Positions 6,559 to 8,496 of a stretch of DNA of 8,496 nucleotides are shown piece by piece. This DNA comes from an uncultured Sphingobium sp. (GTDB lineage Bacteria; Pseudomonadota; Alphaproteobacteria; Sphingomonadales; Sphingomonadaceae), in contig CAMLFF010000128.1 in NCBI GenBank assembly GCA_946479185.1, forward strand, positions 1 to 8,496, written 5' to 3'. How positions within the stretch are numbered: position 1 is the first letter of the stretch; every line of letters begins with the position of its first letter. The notes under the pieces were generated by a model. The model was not told the origin of the DNA. It searched no databases and saw only the letters and a program-made list of their open reading frames with translations. A program made the translations under genes and the position numbers.

Positions 6559-7143
6559 ATGAACCGGACAATTACCTGCGCATCGCTGCTGCCAAGCCTC
6601 TTCCTGCTCGCCTGCGAGCGCGCGCCGACGCGGCATAATGAGGGCGCAGCTGAGACAGCGCGGCAACAAGCCGATATCACGCGCGACTTACCGCCCACCA
6701 TCGGCCTGGCAAACACCGCCGCAAACAGCGTTGACGCCGCTGACATGACGCCGCCCATCCTGACGCCGCAGGCCGAACGCGGCGTTGAGGGTGCGCGCAA
6801 TGTGCTGCTCTCCTTCGCGCGGGCAATCGAGCAGCAGCAGTTCAATCAGGCATGGGCGATGCTCAGCCCCGCCGATCAGCGCAAGTGGAGCAAGGCAGAA
6901 TTTGCCGCCAATTTCGCAGGAATGAAAGACATTACCGTCGCCATCCCCACAGGCACCACGGAGGGCGCCGCAGGGTCAATTTACTACACCGCGCCCGTCA
7001 CGATCATCGCAACCGATGAGGATGGCCGCCCGATCCGGATGGAAGGAGAGGCGGTGCTGCGACGAGTGAATGACGTGGATGGCGCGACGCCCGCACAGCT
7101 GCGCTGGCACTTCGGCAGGCTTACGCTCGATTGGACGCATTAA
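6559..7143 (+). CDS. Predicted lipoprotein with NTF2-like C-terminal region
   Basis: A 194-residue protein not recognised by name. From ATG 6559 the N-terminus is MNRTITCASLLPSLFLLAC: a short basic n-region, a hydrophobic core and the lipobox LLAC with Cys19 as the expected lipidated residue. This suggests a membrane-anchored periplasmic or outer-membrane lipoprotein. Residues about 20-75 look like a low-complexity linker (Ala, Thr, Pro). From about residue 76 (GVEGARNVLLSFARAIEQQQFNQAWAMLSP) the pattern resembles NTF2-like or DUF4878-type domains; this is inferred from helix pattern and the beta-rich tail (YYTAPVTIIA, RWHFGRLTLDW). A TTG at 6532 with AAGGA upstream would add nine residues. 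ATG 6559 gives a cleaner signal peptide, although GAGGG sits only one base from it, so the start is uncertain. Confidence 0.7.
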   Translation: MNRTITCASLLPSLFLLACERAPTRHNEGAAETARQQADITRDLPPTIGLANTAANSVDAADMTPPILTPQAERGVEGARNVLLSFARAIEQQQFNQAWAMLSPADQRKWSKAEFAANFAGMKDITVAIPTGTTEGAAGSIYYTAPVTIIATDEDGRPIRMEGEAVLRRVNDVDGATPAQLRWHFGRLTLDWTH

Positions 7144-7146
7144 TTC

Positions 7147-7166
7147 GCAGGGCAACAATGTCCTGC
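7147..7166. terminator. Hairpin between convergent lipoprotein and trmFO genes
   Basis: GCAGGGCA (7147-7154) pairs with TGTCCTGC (7159-7166) around an ACAA tetraloop, giving eight pairs with one G-T wobble. It sits exactly in the 25 bases between the two opposing stop codons, so it could end transcription from both sides. There is no proper T-tract on either strand, so it is only a candidate terminator. Confidence 0.5.
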
Positions 7167-7168
7167 CC

Positions 7169-8413
7169 TCAAGCCACCACGGCACTCCGCCCAGGCAACT
7201 GTGCCTGCCACTCGGCAAATGCCTCCCGCGCGCGGTCCGTATAAGCCTGCTTGCGCGCCTTCTTCTTCACGCTCTCATCCGTGATCGGCGGGAACAGGCC
7301 GAAGTTCACATTCATTGGCTGATAGCTTTCCGCATCCGCGCCGCCGGTGATGTGGCCGAGCAGTGCGCCCAAAGCGGTCTCCGCCGGGGGCAGGGGCATA
7401 TCGCCCTCCATAATCTGCGCAGCCGTGAGCAAGCCCGCCAGCATGCCGACAGCAGCGCTCTCGACATAGCCTTCGCAGCCGGTGATCTGCCCGGCGAAGC
7501 GAACATGCGGCATGGTGCGCAGGCGTAGTGTCTCGTCCAGCAGGTCCGGGCTTTTGATGAAGGTGTTGCGGTGCAGGCCGCCGAGCCTTGCAAACTGCGC
7601 ATCCTCCAACGCCGGGATCGTGCGGAAGAGCGCGACCTGCGCCTCATATTTCAGCTTGGTCTGGAAGCCGACCATGTTCCACAGCGTGCCCAGCGCATTA
7701 TCCTGCCGCAATTGGACCACCGCATAGGGCCAGCGCCCGGTGCGGGGATTATCGAGGCCCATTGGCTTCATCGGGCCGTGGCGCAGCGTCTCGCGCCCGC
7801 GCTCAGCCATCACCTCGATGGGCATGCAGCCCTCGAAGTAAGGCGTGTCCTTTTCCCACTGCTTGAACTCGGTCTTCGGCCCATCGACCAGCCCCTGGAC
7901 GAAGGCCTCATATTGCTCCTTGTTCATAGGGCAATTGATATAATCCTTGCCGTCGCCATCGGGAGATCCTTTGTCCCACCGGCTCGCCATCCAGGCGATT
8001 TCCATATCGACGCTGTCGCCATGCACAATCGGCGCGATGGCATCAAAGAAGGCGAGCTGATCGCGCCCGGTCGCATCCGCAATCGCCTCAGCGAGCGGCG
8101 CGGCGGTGAGCGGCCCGGTCGCGATGATCGTAGGGCCATCGGTGGGAATGCTGTCGATCCGCTCGCGCACCACCTCGATCAACGGATGCGCCAGGATCGC
8201 GCGCGTCACGCCCTGCGCGAAGAGGTCACGGTCCACCGCCAGCGCGGAGCCAGCGGGCACCTTGGTCTTGTCAGCTTCCGCCATGATGAGCGAGCCCAAT
8301 GTGCGCATTTCCTGATGCAGCAGCCCCACCGCATTGCTGTTCGCATCATCCGAGCGGAAGCTGTTGGAGCAGACCATTTCGGCCAAACCATCCGTCTGGT
8401 GCGCCGCCGTCAT
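7169..8413 (-). pseudogene. trmFO: 5'-truncated methylenetetrahydrofolate-tRNA-(uracil-5-)-methyltransferase
   Basis: TrmFO uses 5,10-methylenetetrahydrofolate and reduced FAD to methylate U54 of tRNA. The 414 residues here match the family closely: [20 protein letters not shown] (Cys15 here is the known VCSNS cysteine), [46 protein letters not shown] (Cys196, probably the second reactive cysteine), [55 protein letters not shown] and [20 protein letters not shown]. Complete proteins run about 440-480 residues and begin with the FAD-binding GGGLAGSEAA segment. That segment is absent. Homology seems to extend a few codons upstream of ATG 8413 (RGGE, to about 8425), then stops, and an in-frame TAA lies at 8467-8465. 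Without the FAD-binding N-terminus the product is probably inactive. The in-frame ATG 8413 is an internal methionine, not the native start. Confidence 0.87.
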
Positions 8414-8425
8414 CTCGCCGCCGCG

Positions 8426-8496
8426 TGATTTAATTATGTGGTGTGCAGAAAAAAAGAGGCTGTGTTATGTGGGCAAAGATGGCTTTAAGCCTTTAA
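8426..8496. other. AT-rich segment abutting truncated trmFO; possible mobile-element or rearrangement junction
   Basis: These 71 bases are about 37% G+C by direct count (20 G, 6 C), against about two thirds in the trmFO coding part. They do not continue the TrmFO protein in any frame. They include A7 (8449-8455) and the short inverted repeat GGCTT-T-AAGCC (8481-8491). GGCTGTGTT (8458-8466) and GCAAAGAT (8473-8480) loosely recall IS6-type ends, but the match is too weak to assign a family. A plus-strand frame from ATG 8436 ([20 protein letters not shown]) runs off the edge and lacks a ribosome site. The origin is undetermined. Confidence 0.45.

Noticed and set aside
7571..8428. Long plus-strand open frame (285 codons) opposite trmFO
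   Set aside because: It is a shadow of the high-GC trmFO coding strand. Its translation is Arg/His/Leu-rich without recognisable motifs, while the minus strand matches TrmFO throughout.
8436..8496. Open frame running off the right edge ([20 protein letters not shown])
   Set aside because: It has only about 20 codons, no ribosome site ahead of the ATG and no family match that I recognise. It could belong to a mobile element but cannot be supported here.
1..8496. CRISPR array, tRNA, rRNA, riboswitch, toxin-antitoxin or defence genes
   Set aside because: Reading both strands showed no regularly spaced repeats, no tRNA-like cloverleaf or rRNA sequence, and no motifs of known defence or toxin families.

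Overview
The window looks like a chromosomal segment of an alphaproteobacterium, most probably a sphingomonad (Sphingomonas, Sphingobium or a relative). The signs are a pyruvate dehydrogenase E1 beta subunit preceded by an Ala/Pro linker (a lipoyl-E1 beta fusion), a folate-dependent TrmFO tRNA methyltransferase, a squalene/phytoene-synthase-like protein of the NDUFAF6 type, and high GC in the housekeeping genes. This is a judgement from protein character; no database search was possible.

Layout. Position 1 to 1109 (+) is the 3' part of pdhB. On the opposite strand, 4642 to 1146 (-) is a tightly packed three-gene unit: a large TadG-like von Willebrand A protein followed by two TadE-like pseudopilins, with a 3-nt gap and then an ATGA overlap between genes. 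Divergent from it is a squalene/phytoene synthase family gene with a GTG start (4761-5447, +), followed by a membrane-anchored three-EF-hand protein (5488-5973, +). A general-stress-type pyridoxamine-phosphate-oxidase-like flavoprotein (6424-5990, -) converges on it. Then come a predicted lipoprotein with an NTF2-like tail (6559-7143, +) and a converging trmFO (8413-7169, -).

The genes serve separate jobs: central carbon metabolism (pdhB), surface or pilus assembly (the tad trio), calcium binding and envelope proteins, and tRNA modification. The tad trio has no ATPase, secretin, prepilin peptidase or Flp pilin gene beside it, so it would depend on Tad machinery encoded elsewhere. Parts of its DNA are clearly poorer in GC than the flanking genes.

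The most notable point is at the right edge. trmFO lacks its N-terminal FAD-binding segment, its reading frame is closed upstream by a stop at 8465-8467, and the sequence switches near 8425 from GC-rich coding DNA to about 37% GC. This looks like a breakpoint such as an insertion sequence, rearrangement or assembly junction, so trmFO is probably broken. I found no convincing new defence, CRISPR or RNA-based system, and no tRNA or rRNA genes.
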